A stretch of DNA of 64,000 nucleotides, taken from positions 28,218,977 to 28,282,976 of the forward strand of contig OX235271.1 in NCBI GenBank assembly GCA_944472155.2, in the 5' to 3' direction. Below the pieces are notes generated by a model that saw nothing but the letters and a program-made list of their open reading frames with translations, was not told the origin of the DNA and did not search any database. This DNA is from Trichobilharzia szidati (Eukaryota > Platyhelminthes > Trematoda > Strigeidida > Schistosomatidae). The stretch's first letter is position 1; every line of letters begins with the position of its first letter. Made by a program: the position numbers and the translations under genes. Positions 46,606-57,700 of the stretch are shown here, piece after piece.

Positions 46606-47515
46606 TTAAAGATGTCAATTAGGTTATCTAACTTGAATTCATCCATTTTCATAAATATAAATTTACGTTTGTTTCAAAGATTTAACAAAGTGAATTGATG
46701 CATTAGGCATAGACACTTTACAAGATGCCTTCTGTTACTTACTATTCGTATTCTTATACTCATTATCACCAGATACCCTCATTCATTAGTATGTATGGTT
46801 AATTAACCAAAAGTGAAAATGAACATTTAACCATCCATCTATGCGTGTATATTGATTTTGTTGTCGTTTAATTTTACTCGGTTTTACCTCTGCCACACAC
46901 GCACACGCACACGCCCACACACACGCACATGCAGAGATACGCCTTGCTTGCACTTATTCACCTTATTCACTCCTAATAAGGAGGGATTTACACATATATA
47001 TATATATGTGTAGACAAAAGTTTAAACAGTTTAGACAGCAAGTCATATTAGTAGTGTAGAAGGAATTTTGATGGACAGCTGTCCCATTCGTCGTCATACA
47101 CAATGTAGAAATATATATTAACAAGGAAAACATCTGTAGTCAAGAGAGTAAAAAATCACTCTAGTCTGCATTGTGCATTGTGGTTACTGATGTTGTTGTT
47201 GTTGTTGTTGATGTGGTTGTTGGAATTAACAAAATAAATAAAAGTAAAATTTCCGTTTTTCTTTTCTTTTCTTTTGGTTTTCACTCGTGTCTACAGGTGT
47301 TATTATCGATTTGTGTAGTTTTGATTCACTGTGTGTGTGTGTGTAGGTGATTAGTGCAAGAGTAGAATTTTTTGGTTACTGTATGGAAGAATATGCAATT
47401 CCATATTTAGACTAGTTAATCTGATACTGCTAGCACACACACACATACACACAGTGATTGATGTCAAGTGATCTACAATGGAAACTACAGTGAAGAGTTT
47501 GAAGTTAAGACAAGA
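46606..47515. other. No gene recognised; simple repeats
   Basis: (CA)-rich tract near 46893-46930, (AT)n at 46991-47006 and (TTG)n near 47190-47212 are present. Confidence 0.5.
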
Positions 47516-47519
47516 CTAT

Positions 47520-48030
47520 CTCCTAAATCACCGGTGATATTCCTGAATGTGGTGAACTGAACTATGCATTAGACCGTAAGGAGAGAGAGAGCGCGGGAAT
47601 ATCTTGGACACATAAGAATACTTTGTGAAGATCTGGACTTCTAAGTGTCGCACAGACTCGGAGGTCTAACTGTGAAAGCCAAACAAGTTGTCAGAAGAAG
47701 CCATCAGCGAACACAGGACTTCGAGTGAACATAGAGAAGAAACAGATGATGATGAAGGCAGCCAACCAACCAACCAACTAACAATAACAAGCACCAATCA
47801 CTACTGACGGAATAAATTTGAAAGAGGTCAGCATCGTGTCAACTACAGTTGATGGCACGGAAGAGGAGGACATCAGGTAGGCCCTCTAGTAAAATCTGAA
47901 TGGGAATAGGCAAGTTGGGAGTCTGCTGGAGGGTAACATGGAGGGGATCTTGTGAGGAGACGAAAGCTCATGAAAAATTGTGAAACCAGCTAGAGAAGAC
48001 TACAGATAATAGGTTGAACCCAGTGGTACA
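47520..48030 (+). mobile_element. RTE-b LINE with internal deletion
   Basis: The late RT part (AGATCTGGACTTCTAAGTG, CCAAACAAGTTGTCAGAAG, TGAACATAGAGAAGAAAC) jumps from the GAGGACATCAGG block to the terminus region, so the YGSETW block is lost. Confidence 0.65.
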
Positions 48031-48457
48031 AAGTATTTATAAATGGATGACGTTCTGTGCAGGAGTATTCTCCTAATAATCATATCAATGCATTCAAACC
48101 ACTTCTTAACCTGCTTTACAGGTTAGCATTACTTCCTTCTCCTCTTTACCTAAATTTTATATATATCTAGAATGGGCGTTGAGTTATTTAGTGTGCACAT
48201 GTTTAATATTGATTCCGTAAGCGCTGGCTGGATGATCAACCTCTCAACCTTGCTCCACCTAACTATATTGCCATTAGAAAATTATCATATCCTGATAGGT
48301 ACTTGAATGTTGAATTATCCAAAGCAGAATCGGCAAAAGTAGATTTAATTAAATGCTTATGCAATCAAGCCAACAAGCAATCTAACTAATAGTAGGTTAG
48401 ATGATTTCAACAATGAAATCCAAATAATATTAAGGGAAACTTTACTATTTTCAAGAG

Positions 48458-48645
48458 TATTGGTTGGAGAATTTCATAATAAGCTGACTTCAGTTGGAGA
48501 ACCAATGGAAAAGCTGGGAGTACTTGGTGCGTACTGATGAACAGTCCCAAACTAGTGTGACGAAACAGCTGTCCAGTACTCCCTGCCGGCTTTCCAATGG
48601 TTCTCTAACTGATGTCGGCTCATTATGAAATCTTCCGACCAAGAA
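48458..48645. mobile_element. SINE H fold-back
   Basis: A minus-strand tail (48458-48522) joins a plus-strand hammerhead and tail (48525-48645). The plus hammerhead has GTACTG, ATGAACA, GTCC, TGTGACGAAACAGCTGTCC and CAGTAC. The core first base is A. Confidence 0.7.
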
Positions 48646-48945
48646 AACTTTACTAACGTCAGATGCCTTGAGCAGGATTCTTAATGAAGTTGGAATCAAA
48701 ATGGCAATTAAACCAACCAACCAACCGACTCACTCAGAGATACACTTAAGGACTGGAATAATAATAAAATTTACTAAATAGTATGTAATGACTACGAGGT
48801 CAGCTATCTTGATCGAACTACTAGACTGGGGTCAGTCAGGTTATCAGAACATATAAATTAGAATAAAGGTAGAATGACTGGTCCCGCTAAATTAAATCAT
48901 CGGCCATTGCACTGCATTCTTTTGCATGTAACCTATATATATTAA
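48640..48945 (+). pseudogene. PLE-3 endonuclease relic
   Basis: The sequence parallels 34830-35125: TTCTTAATGAAGTTGGAAT, AATGACTACGAGGTCAGCTA, GGGTCAGTCAGGTTATCAGA. No open frame remains. Confidence 0.5.
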
Positions 48946-49163
48946 GATCAGATAGGGTGAAAGTATTATTAAGTAATATAGTTAGATGGGCAGACAGCTG
49001 ACACCGGTTAGAGAACTACTGGAAAACCTGGGAGTACTGGAGTACAACAGGTTGGGTGTGAGGACAAATACTCGCTGATAGTTCAAATGAACTGTCGTCA
49101 AGATTTGACAGAATAGTTCTAAAATATTTGGGCGCCGAGTGAGAAGTAGACATTTGTAAAGTT

Positions 49164-49330
49164 TTGGACAAAGTTTTTAAAAAGATGTGCCTTTTATATA
49201 TAAAACCTGTGTTATGTTAATTTTGATTAATTTCCCTGAAGAAGTTCGGACCAGATTGCCGAACGAAACGTTGGAATTACTTATTTCAATCTCGCTGAGA
49301 TTTTACAAATATAATTTTTTACAAATGTCT
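49164..49330 (+). repeat. PLE-N pseudo-LTR 1
   Basis: 167 bp from TTGGACAAAG to ACAAATGTCT, matching 49958-50124 except at three positions. Confidence 0.9.
49232..49276 (+). ncRNA. Hammerhead-like motif in PLE-N pseudo-LTR 1
   Basis: TTCC, CTGAAGA (49236-49242), an extra A, helix II GTTCGG/CCGAAC (49244-49249 with 49259-49264), GAAA (49265-49268), CGTT, GGAA. TTCC and GGAA form stem I. ACGT is the palindromic helix III. The layout equals that of PLE-1, including one extra base after CUGAAGA. Confidence 0.55.
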
Positions 49331-49723
49331 ACTTCTCACTCGGCGCCCGAATATTTTAGAACTATTCGGTCAAATCTTGACGACAGTTCATTTGAATTAT
49401 TTTGCTATCGAATTAAATTAACAAAGAAACTATGTAGTTGGCACAATCATCGTGTTTTCAGTCTCCGTTGTCTGGAACAAAATGCACATCCTAAATCCGT
49501 AGCTGTCGAGTCACCTGACAACTACAGTAGGTTGAATAAAGCAGCTCAATCTTCAGAAAGAAGACAAAGCAATAAGTTCGACAGGGTGCTTAAACTAAAC
49601 TCTAATCCTAAACACCATGATTTTGAAAATACGTCTAATCATAAAATTCTAGATACTAGCATTTTGAACGGACATGAAGTTTTGATGTTAGCTGATGCAG
49701 AGGAAATCCTGATTAATAAATAA
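49325..49723 (+). CDS. PLE-N internal frame, 132 residues, function unknown
   Basis: The frame starts MSTSHSAPEYFRTIRSNLDD just inside pseudo-LTR 1 and ends VLMLADAEEILINK before a TAA. Upstream the same frame stays open to an ATG at 49187, inside the pseudo-LTR. FELFCYRIKLTKKLCSWHNH and FSLRCLEQNAHP resemble the N-terminal segment that precedes the RT in some PLE proteins, but I cannot name a domain. No catalytic motif is visible. It is hydrophilic with no membrane segment. It may be what remains after deletion of the RT and endonuclease, or just passenger sequence. Confidence 0.45.
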   Translation: MSTSHSAPEYFRTIRSNLDDSSFELFCYRIKLTKKLCSWHNHRVFSLRCLEQNAHPKSVAVESPDNYSRLNKAAQSSERRQSNKFDRVLKLNSNPKHHDFENTSNHKILDTSILNGHEVLMLADAEEILINK

Positions 49724-49957
49724 AAATGGATATGTATCACTAATTAATAATACTTGGTCAAATTCCTGACTGTCCATATCTTCCTATGGAGACGTTAAGA
49801 AATGTTTTACAACTGTTTACACACACACGCATGCACACTCTGTCTAAAGTATTTAACAAAGGTAGACCAATATTTGTAAGTCCGAGGTCAAATTTTGATC
49901 ACAGCTCATACAATTTTGTGTATTATACTTGTTAATACTTGTGTTTATGAATCATGA

Positions 49958-50124
49958 TTGGACAAAGTTTTTAAAAAGATGTGCCTTTTATATATTAAAC
50001 CTCTGTTATATTAATTTTGATTAATTTCCCTGAAGAAGTTCGGACCAGATTGCCGAACGAAACGTTGGAATTACTTATTTCAATCTCGCTGAGATTTTAC
50101 AAATATAATTTTTTACAAATGTCT
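49958..50124 (+). repeat. PLE-N pseudo-LTR 2
   Basis: 167 bp, 794 bp downstream of repeat 1. It ends at the target duplication; the last two bases may belong to the duplication. Confidence 0.9.
50026..50070 (+). ncRNA. Hammerhead-like motif in PLE-N pseudo-LTR 2
   Basis: Identical to the motif in pseudo-LTR 1. Cleavage at both would release a 794-nt RNA. Confidence 0.55.
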
Positions 50125-50395
50125 CGCTGATAGTATTGGCTAGTGGTCGTGCTATATTGTGAATCGACAGAAGTTGGAATTCATCGGTTGGTCCTTAGAT
50201 CGAGTCCCAGTAGCTTATTGGTTTGCAAGTTCGCCTTGTAACTGGAAGATCCTGGATTCGGACCCAGATGGGTGCGTACTGCTGAAACGTCCCAATGGTT
50301 CCAATGGTTCCCTAACCTATGTCAGCTCATGATGAAATCCTGTCACCAACCAAATCAAATCCCTCCAGATCAATACTTGAATACTAAATCAGTTT

Positions 50396-50984
50396 TATTC
50401 CCATCTAATAAATGAGTGTATCGGCATCACATGACATGCATTAGCATAAAACTGTGGGGAATTCAAAGCCTTTAGAAGTCTACTAGGTTTTAACTGTCGG
50501 TAGTTCCAAAAAGAAATCAGATGAATTTTCCCACGTACTACTAACAAGAGTTTGTAAGCAGTATATTGCGTGCCGTATGTTCTACAAGAATATTGAACAC
50601 CTTAGCAACGAATTAAGTGGTGAAAGGAAGAAATGAAGAGCATTGTGATGCAGTATAGACAGAGCATTAAATGAAGACAAAGGAAGTAGAATACGGAGAT
50701 TGTTCGATGAATTGAAATTTCAATATAAACTCTTAATATTTCAACAAAGCAATAAGAAGACGTAATTTGTCTGAATCGTGTGTGTGATGTATTTGCGCGT
50801 ACAACACATTTCAAACAATCTGATCATAGGAATGTATGTGAAATTAAGAAAGAGTTAAGAGGTGAGAAAATAGACTACTTAGGTCAAGTTAAAAGGACAT
50901 ATTCAAGGTCAAAATAACAATGAAGACCACTAAACCAAATAACAGAGGTAACAGTACATCTGCTATGGTATCAAAACAAAATTT
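50396..50984. other. No gene recognised
   Basis: It may include 3' untranslated sequence of the PLE-2 copy that follows on the minus strand, but nothing is diagnostic. Confidence 0.35.
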
Positions 50985-51570
50985 ACCAAGGAAGGTTTAA
51001 TGTGATGACGAATTGTTTTTGAACGCTTAAAGGTGGTTTAAACTTCCTAATTGCCAGCTAGGGATTCCACAAACATTAGGATACGCCCCAAACACGTTTT
51101 ATAGATAGGTTTAAAAGATCTGTTAACGTCAATTTTATGTCCTGTCTGTATAATATGTTTCGCAATAGAGGAGCTAGGTTTCCTGTTCTCACCATTAATG
51201 GGTTCAGAAGATTCTATTTGCTTCTGGAGCCATTTAGGAATATGCTCTGAAGCTAGCTCTTACTTGCAGAGATCGGTGAATCCTCCCTATGTATTTGTGT
51301 CCACATGTGCATTCAAATTGGTAAATACAGTGGGATGTGACATCATTTCTCGCATGTTCAAAGGGCTTAGATGGATATATTGGCTTCACATTCTCAATTA
51401 TTATGATATTGGCTGCATAAAAAGTCTTTTTAACAGAAGCGTTCAATCCATGTCTAATTGTCAAGCTGCTATAATCTCCCATACAAGGTACCTTGAAGTA
51501 CACGTCTTTCTTAGGGGCGAGTTGGAGATTGGGTTTTGGTGTTCTGACTACCTCACTTCCTAAGGCTCTT
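50985..51570 (-). pseudogene. PLE-2: post-RT linker and endonuclease domain
   Basis: The minus strand reads KKDVYFKVPCMGDYSSLTIR (linker), then HCIYQFECTCGHKYIGRIHR with LQVRA, the GIY-YIG motif with C-x-C. In a shifted frame it continues EPINGENRKPSSSIAKHIIQ, TGHKIDVNRSFKPIYK and a final VQKQFVITLNLPW. The order matches the C-terminal half of a PLE protein. One frameshift follows the YIGR region and another precedes the final block. RT is missing. Confidence 0.75.
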
Positions 51571-52315
51571 TTGTACTGAACAGGGAACTGATTGTTTTAA
51601 ATCTTTATATTTCGCTATCCCTGTATTTTAAACAAACAACTGTATTCTGTTGTTACAGTTGATTATCTCAGCTTTATTTATTCTCCTTTTGCAAATCAGT
51701 TCATCAATCCACTGTCCAAAATTCTTGTAAGTGACTTTACATAAAATATGCTACTTACAAATTCCTATCAGTAATACACTCCACAAGTAAGTATGGAACA
51801 ATGAATTTCAATAGCAAATTTAAACAAAATAAACGGTGGGAAGTTCAAATTTTCTGTCAGTCTGATTTATTTCTTTACTATGGAAAAAAAGGTTAATTAT
51901 CAGTGAAATTATTCTCATAAAAAATTAATAGTTTTATTTGTAATTATTATTAAATTATAATAAATAAATAAATTTCTCATGAATTTTAAAAGTTCAATCT
52001 TGATTTATATTCGTTTTTATTCAATGATCGTTTTAATAAAGTTAATAGGCAGGACAATATATAACACTCTCTGATGAAATTTCATGCGTTCAAATTAACT
52101 AATTAATTAATGAATAAATTAATTAATCGATTAGTAAAGCAAAACAATATCGCGGAATTTTCGAAAAGTTTTGATAGTGTAACTTCTTAAACACTAGAAT
52201 TACATATCATTGATACCGCCTAACTTATAACCAATCATAAACAAAGTTATACAGGATCACAGAAGAATTAGAACCACCTCATTTTGTAGTTTCATCAGCT
52301 GAACTATGAGGATCA
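51571..52315. other. No gene recognised; very AT-rich
   Basis: TAAT/AATAA-type simple sequence lies near 51930-51970 and 52095-52130. No feature is supported. Confidence 0.4.
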
Positions 52316-52319
52316 GATT

Positions 52320-54025
52320 AGTTTCATCACTTTATTCAGCGGGCAATGAGGAAACAGGCATAAAATGGACACACACAAAAAACTTGGAGGATCTGGACTT
52401 CACCGATGACTTATATATGTCTGATTTCCCACAAACTGGGAGATATGCAAGCGAAAAGCAACAAGTTAGCAGAAGAAGCATCCAGAGAAGATAGGACTTC
52501 CTTCAGGTGAACATAGAGAAAACAGAGGTGATGAAGATTCCTGGGCAAGGACAACAACAGGAACAACAGACAACAATCAGCCAGCATAAATGGGAGGAAC
52601 CTGAAAGAAACAACCTCCTCCACCACCTACCTGGGAAGCATCGTTTCAACTACAGGAAGACGGAACTGATGAGGATATCAAAGCAAGAATCGGAAAAGCA
52701 AGACAAGCTTTCATTACTCTCAAGTCTGTGTGGAGATCAACAGCACTCAACATCAAAAATAACATCCCGATTTTCAACTCCAATGTGAAGTCAGTCAGTG
52801 CTACTATACGGATCAGAGACTTGGCCAGCGTGTCATAAAGAGCATCTCAAACAAACTACAGACCTTCATCAACAGTTGTCTTCGCTCAATACTGAAGATC
52901 ATATGGTCAGCCAGAAAGGATCAGCAACAGAGATCTCTGGCAACGAGCGAACCAACCAAACAAATTATCATTATTTCCTTTAGTTCCTAGAGAAACATAG
53001 GGCTTCAGCCATGCGTCTCCATTGCGTTCGGTTCTCTGCTAGAGTCTTCACCTGGCTCCAAGTCTGCCCACACGTTTTCAACTCCTCTTCACATGATCTC
53101 CTCCAGGTCACCCCACCTTAGCACTGACGACCAACTCGCAGCTTCCCTTTCGGGTTCCACTCGAGCAATGGTTTGTCTAGTGATGTCACTTGATGCATTG
53201 TTTCCTCAGAGTATGGCCAGCCAATCCATCTCCATTTCTTCCTGCCTATTTGTTTCACAATCGGTTCCTGCTGTTTTGGTTCGCTCCCAGAGATCTTTGC
53301 TGTTGGTCCTTTCCGGCCATCTGATCTTGAGTATTGAGCGAAGACATCTGTTAATGAATGTCTGTAGCTTGTTTGAGGTGCTCTTTGTGACACGCCAAGT
53401 CTCTGATCCATATAGTAGTACTGACTGACTTCACAATGAGGTTGAAAATCCCGATTTTATTTTTGACGCTGAATGATGTTGACCTCCACACAGACTTGAG
53501 AGTATTGAAAGCTTGTCTTGCTTTCTCGATCCTTGCTTTGATATCCTCGTCAGTTCCGCCTGTAGTTGAAACAATGCTTCCCAAGTAGGTAAAGGAGGTA
53601 GTTTCTTTCAGGTTCCTTCCATTTATGCTGATTGTTGTCTGTCTGTTGTTGTTGCTGTGGCTGTTGGTGTTGGCCAGGAATCTTCATCACCTCCGTTTTC
53701 TCTATGTTCACCTGGAGTCCTATCTTTGATGCTTCTTCTGCCAAACAAATAGGCAGGAAGAAATGGAGATGGATTGGGTGGCCATATTCTGAGGAAACCA
53801 TCAAGTGACATCACTAGACAAGCCATCGCTCGAGTGGAACCCGAAAGGGAAGCTGCGAGTTGGTCGTCAGTGCGAGGGTGGGTGACTTGTAGGAGGTCAT
53901 GTGAAGAGGAAATGAAAGCATGTAGGCAAACTTGGAGCCAGGTGAAAACTCTAGCAGAGAATCGAACGCAATGGAGACGTTTGGCTGAAGCTCAATGTTC
54001 TTCTAGGAATTAAACGAAACAATAA
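52320..54025 (+). mobile_element. RTE-a LINE split by a second RTE-a copy
   Basis: The first part (52320-52965) has EETGIKWTHTKNLEDLDFTD (catalytic box damaged), MNIEKTEVMKIPGQ and the truncated YGSETW block. The second part (53741-54025) resumes with NRQEEMEMDWVAIF-type coding and IARVEPEREAASW, and ends with the terminus and AAT triplets. CCAAACAAAT flanks the insertion at 52956-52965 and 53741-53750. Confidence 0.85.
52966..53740 (-). mobile_element. Nested RTE-a LINE, 5'-truncated
   Basis: The minus strand runs from AEEASKIGLQVNIEKTEVMK to the family terminus, a complete 3' end of 775 bp with ATT-type tail at 52966-52980. It is in opposite orientation to its host and bounded by a 10-bp target duplication. 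Confidence 0.9.
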
Positions 54026-54030
54026 TAATC

Positions 54031-54677
54031 ATTCAGTAAGGTGTACATCGCGTATCGGTGGCACAGGTACATCGATCAAACATGTTATACAACTGGCATG
54101 TATTAATTGAAAAGCCCATAGTTTTCCTTTGTTTCTGGGTTTATTTCTCATTAAAATAAATATTTACGAATATTACATCATCGTCTACTCAGCTGGCGCC
54201 AATCTCTTCGCTTCATCATCAGGCATGTTAAGTGAGTGAGTCCTACTGAAATTTATGAATTAAGAAGATGCAACTGTAAAACGTCTTCTTCACTTTTGAA
54301 AGAAACGACCCCTGAGAAGCATATCTGTTCGATACTAGGGGATGGCAATCAAGAAAGCAAGCATAAACAAAAACGTGATGGTACAACTAGCCAGCAATCC
54401 TGTAACCAATTATGAAAGAGTTGGTAAAATAAACAAAAATCAAGACAGGAAGAAATCAATAATTTTGTTATCATGTTAGTGTAGAAAATGGTTCGTCTGT
54501 TTTCCTAACTCCTTACAAAACTCTTACGTATTTCTTTAGAACTCACTCATAATTCAATATTTCCCTTCGTTTCTCTGTGTGTGTGTGTGTGTGTGTGTAT
54601 GGTGATCACAACCAGCTCATTAAATTATTCATCCTATTACGTAACCCTGATACACTTATTCAACTCCTTTCACACAC
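54031..54677. other. No gene recognised; (GT)n
   Basis: A (GT)n tract lies at about 54573-54598. Nothing else is recognisable. Confidence 0.4.
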
Positions 54678-54893
54678 TGTGACTAATATTAACAAATTTT
54701 TTTGATTGCAGCTTGATTCCACACCGTATTTTTTGGTACAGGTATGGAATTTTCAGCATGTGATATCGGTAGCCCAATTTTTGCAGGCCGACCATAGATA
54801 TCAGGTGTGCGTCGACAGAGTATCGAACCCCGGACCATGTGCATGGTTGGCGAGAGTCCTAACCACTGAGCCACCGACGCATGATTGTGACTA
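54678..54893 (-). mobile_element. SINE A with target duplication
   Basis: A full minus-strand SINE A (head GCGTCGGTGGCTCAGTGG, GGTTCGATACTC) is flanked by TGTGACTA at 54678-54685 and 54886-54893. Confidence 0.85.
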
Positions 54894-55147
54894 CTGATCA
54901 CTTTTGTTACTGCCCTCCTTCACGAAAAATAAAAAAATAGTATATGAATGCGATTATAGAGCTAAAGGGGGAAATGAATTCACTTAATTGGGACTATTCT
55001 CTGAACTACGTGTTTTCTATCTCAATAAAGCTATCACTCATCGTTAGTGTATGATCACAGTCCAATGAATGTCGTGTTACTGATCTCCTTGGAAAGCTAT
55101 TTGAAGCAGCATTCAGCAACGCCAGAAGAATATTTGTTCAAACTGAT

Positions 55148-55650
55148 ACTTATTTTCAAGTATTGGTTTTGTAGGGATTTTGTTTGATTGCATGGAGGAT
55201 TTCATCATGAGCTGACATCAGTTAGAGAACCGTTGGAAAACCTGCAGGGAGTACTGGACAGTTGTTTCGTCCTAGTTTGGGACTCTTAGTCTGATGTTTA
55301 CTAGTGACTGGCTCTATTCAGGTAGTTAACCTGGGGTTCTAGTGGGAAGCCGTGACTAGTAGGGTACAGCAGGTTGAAGATGAGGCAGTAACTCATCTAA
55401 GAAGACATTGCGAAATGGTCGCGCTATGTCGTGAATTGGCAGAAGTTAGAATTCAAGGACCATTGGATCGTGTCCCAGTGGCTCAATGGTCTACAAGCTC
55501 GCCTTGTAACCAGAAGGTCCTGGATTCGAACTGTGGCGGTGGGTGCGTACTGATGAAGAGTCCCAAACTGGGACGAAACAACTGTCCAGTACTCCCAGGT
55601 TTTCCAGTGGTTCTCTAACTGATGTCAGCTCATGATGAAATCCTCCATGA
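55148..55650. mobile_element. SINE H head-to-head pair
   Basis: A minus-strand tail and half hammerhead (55148-55287) joins a full plus-strand unit (55288-55650). The plus unit has upstream module, head (AGTGGCTCAATGGTC, GATTCGAACTG) and a hammerhead with ATGAAGA, GTCC/GGAC, CGAAACAACTGTCC and CAGTAC. Only the first core base (A for C) is wrong. Confidence 0.8.
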
Positions 55651-55794
55651 TACTTATTTAATGCAACAATGTTGTTCCAACGGGAAAGGAAATATTTTAA
55701 AATTCTCATTATCCAAATATTATTGATCTGATATATGATCCCATTTAGGAAGTCAAAAACTAATACTTTTGAATTCAACAAAAAAATTTGTTTT

Positions 55795-56130
55795 AGGATT
55801 TCATCATGAACTGACATCTGTTAGAGGACCATTGGAAAACCTGCAGAGAGTACTGGACAGTTAGCTGTTTCATCCTAGTTCGGGACTCTTCAGCATCATG
55901 AAAGTGGCAGAAGTTGGAATTCATGTGTTGGCCATTGGATAGAGTCCCAGTGGCTTAATGACCCACGAGCTCGCTAGCCTTGTAATCAGAAGGTCCAGGG
56001 TTCGAACTTCGGTGGCTGGGACGAGACAGCTAGCTGTCCAGAACTCCCTGCAGGTTTTCCAGTGGTTCTCCGACCGGTGTCAGTTTATGATGAAATCCTT
56101 TAACCAGTCAGACGAAATTAAATCCTTGCA
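55795..56130. mobile_element. SINE H head-to-head pair
   Basis: A minus-strand tail and hammerhead with intact CTGAAGA (55795-55897) meet a plus-strand unit starting GTGGCAGAAGTTGGAATTCA (55898-56130). The plus unit has lost the first half of its hammerhead (TGGGACGAGACAGC). Confidence 0.75.
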
Positions 56131-56890
56131 AATGAACACTTGCTACATCTTGCGCATCATTTCTTTTGATTATTAATTGTGTTTTTTCTCTTTTTTTGTT
56201 CCTTTTTTGTTTTATTCTAATTTCTCTTTATTTGTGACATTTAGTTAGTTGTTTTGTTAGTCAACAATAGTCATCATGTGTTATCAGTGTTGATTTTTCT
56301 TCTGTTCATATTGTTAGCTTTATTCGTATTACCTCTCCAGTAGAGATTACATCTTGACAGCATGTCCAGTAATAGAATGATTTGCATATACACTGAAAAT
56401 AGATACTTAACGATAACTGTACATTATTATTGCATTAATGGCTCTAATATCACTACTATTACTACTACTACTTGCGATAGTAATAAAACTGCCAGTACCA
56501 CTACCACTTCCACTTCTGCTGCAGAAACTGCACACTTACATAAAGAATTATGCATTCAGTGAATAAATGCATGCGAATAATCGTATACAAAATGGAAGAA
56601 ATATCCACCAATGTATGTATATTTCTACTCGTGTACAAATACGTTAGTACATTCAGATAATACCTACTGACACATGTCAACTCTCTCTATAGAATAATTT
56701 AAAAATGTCGAAATGTATTGATTGTCTGTCATTTATTATAATTGACTAATGGATCAATAGGCTGATTGATCGATCGATCGATCGATCAATGAATGCATTA
56801 GAATAAGAAAAAAATGATAACGGGAATAATAGATAGAAGCAGCAGTAATAATTAATAATAATAATGATAAATAAATACGCGGTAATTATC
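56131..56890. other. No gene recognised; simple repeats
   Basis: A (GATC)n tract lies at about 56768-56788, with ACT triplets near 56455-56475 and AAT triplets near 56850. Confidence 0.5.
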
Positions 56891-56894
56891 CGTC

Positions 56895-57410
56895 AACAGT
56901 AATGAGCATCAGTCACTATCATCAGTGGGAGGAAGCTGGAGAAATCACCTTTTTGAGTCATCTTGGTAGGGTAATATCAAATACAGGTAATGGCATAGGT
57001 GAGGATGTTAAAGTCAAACAGAATTGGAAAAGAAAGACAACTTTCTCATTAGTATTCTGAAATTAGTATGCAAAATCTACCACACTCAACATAAGGAAAA
57101 GGATCTGGACCTTCAACATTAATGTCTACTTAGTACTTCTATAAGGGGTCGGAAATTTGACGCAATTTTGGAGAAAAAATGGAGATGGATCTGGTATACA
57201 TTGGAGAAACCGTCGAATGATATCGCGCGCTATGCCATCGGGTGGAATCCCAATAGGAAGCGATGAGTGATTGGTCGGTGCCAGGGTTACATGGAGGAGG
57301 AGTTGAGAGGTTTTGGACAGTCATGGACCCAGCTGAAGAAGGTGGCGGAAAATAGGAGAAAGTGGAGATGTGTTCTACTCGGAACCCAAGGGAATAATAA
57401 TAATAATAAA
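56895..57410 (+). mobile_element. RTE-b LINE, 3' end with deletion
   Basis: The ITFLSHLGRVISNT-like block, TFNINVYLVLL and KWRWIWYTLEKPSNDIA-type block lead to the terminus and AAT triplets. The KIRWPE block is missing. Confidence 0.75.
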
Positions 57411-57519
57411 TCACCGAAAGCATTTTTAACAATCTACTACGGGCTTCTGTCAACACCTGCTTTCGCGCGATAGTCGGGATCCTACGGCATGTCAGAAGGG
57501 ATGAGTGACACGGACCTAT

Positions 57520-57700
57520 CTCCCAACAAAAATGCAAAAAGAAATAGAGATGGAATAAAAATATGCAGCAAGGAGACCATTAATTGACAACACACACAAC
57601 AAGCGAGCACTTCATTAGAACTTGAATGGTAAGTGACGAGTTCGGTGTCGTTCCGATGGTAACATGGGGAAGATTGTGTGTGTGTGTGGAGGAGATGACA
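57520..57700 (+). mobile_element. RTE-b relic
   Basis: AATAGAGATGGAATAAAAAT, AGGAGACCATTAATTGACA and GATGGTAACATGGGGAAGAT mark the C-terminal block. The terminus is lost. Confidence 0.5.

Larger units (their letters stand above)
49082..50122 (+). mobile_element. PLE-N: complete non-autonomous PLE-like insertion
   Basis: The 1,041-bp insertion is flanked by an 11-bp duplication (CTCGCTGATAG). Order: an inverted tail (49082-49160, complement of 49319-49397), pseudo-LTR 1 (49164-49330), an internal part with a 132-codon frame, and pseudo-LTR 2 (49958-50124). There is no RT or GIY-YIG domain. Pseudo-LTRs and an inverted 5' tail are typical of Penelope-like elements. The repeats differ at only three positions, so it inserted recently. 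Confidence 0.8.
49000..50395 (+). mobile_element. SINE H split by the PLE-N insertion
   Basis: A minus tail fragment (49000-49047) is joined to a plus upstream module that reaches CTCGCTGATAG at 49071-49081. The module resumes at 50123-50133 and continues to a head (GATTCGGACCCAGATGGG) and a hammerhead start (GTACTG, CTGAAAC) that breaks off into the tail. PLE-N lies between. Confidence 0.8.

Noticed and set aside
51198..51563. 121-codon plus-strand frame
   Set aside because: It is the antisense of the PLE-2 endonuclease domain, which carries real family motifs on the minus strand.
56362..56562. Thr/Ser-rich 66-codon plus-strand frame
   Set aside because: It is driven by ACT/ACC triplet tracts and has no supporting motif.
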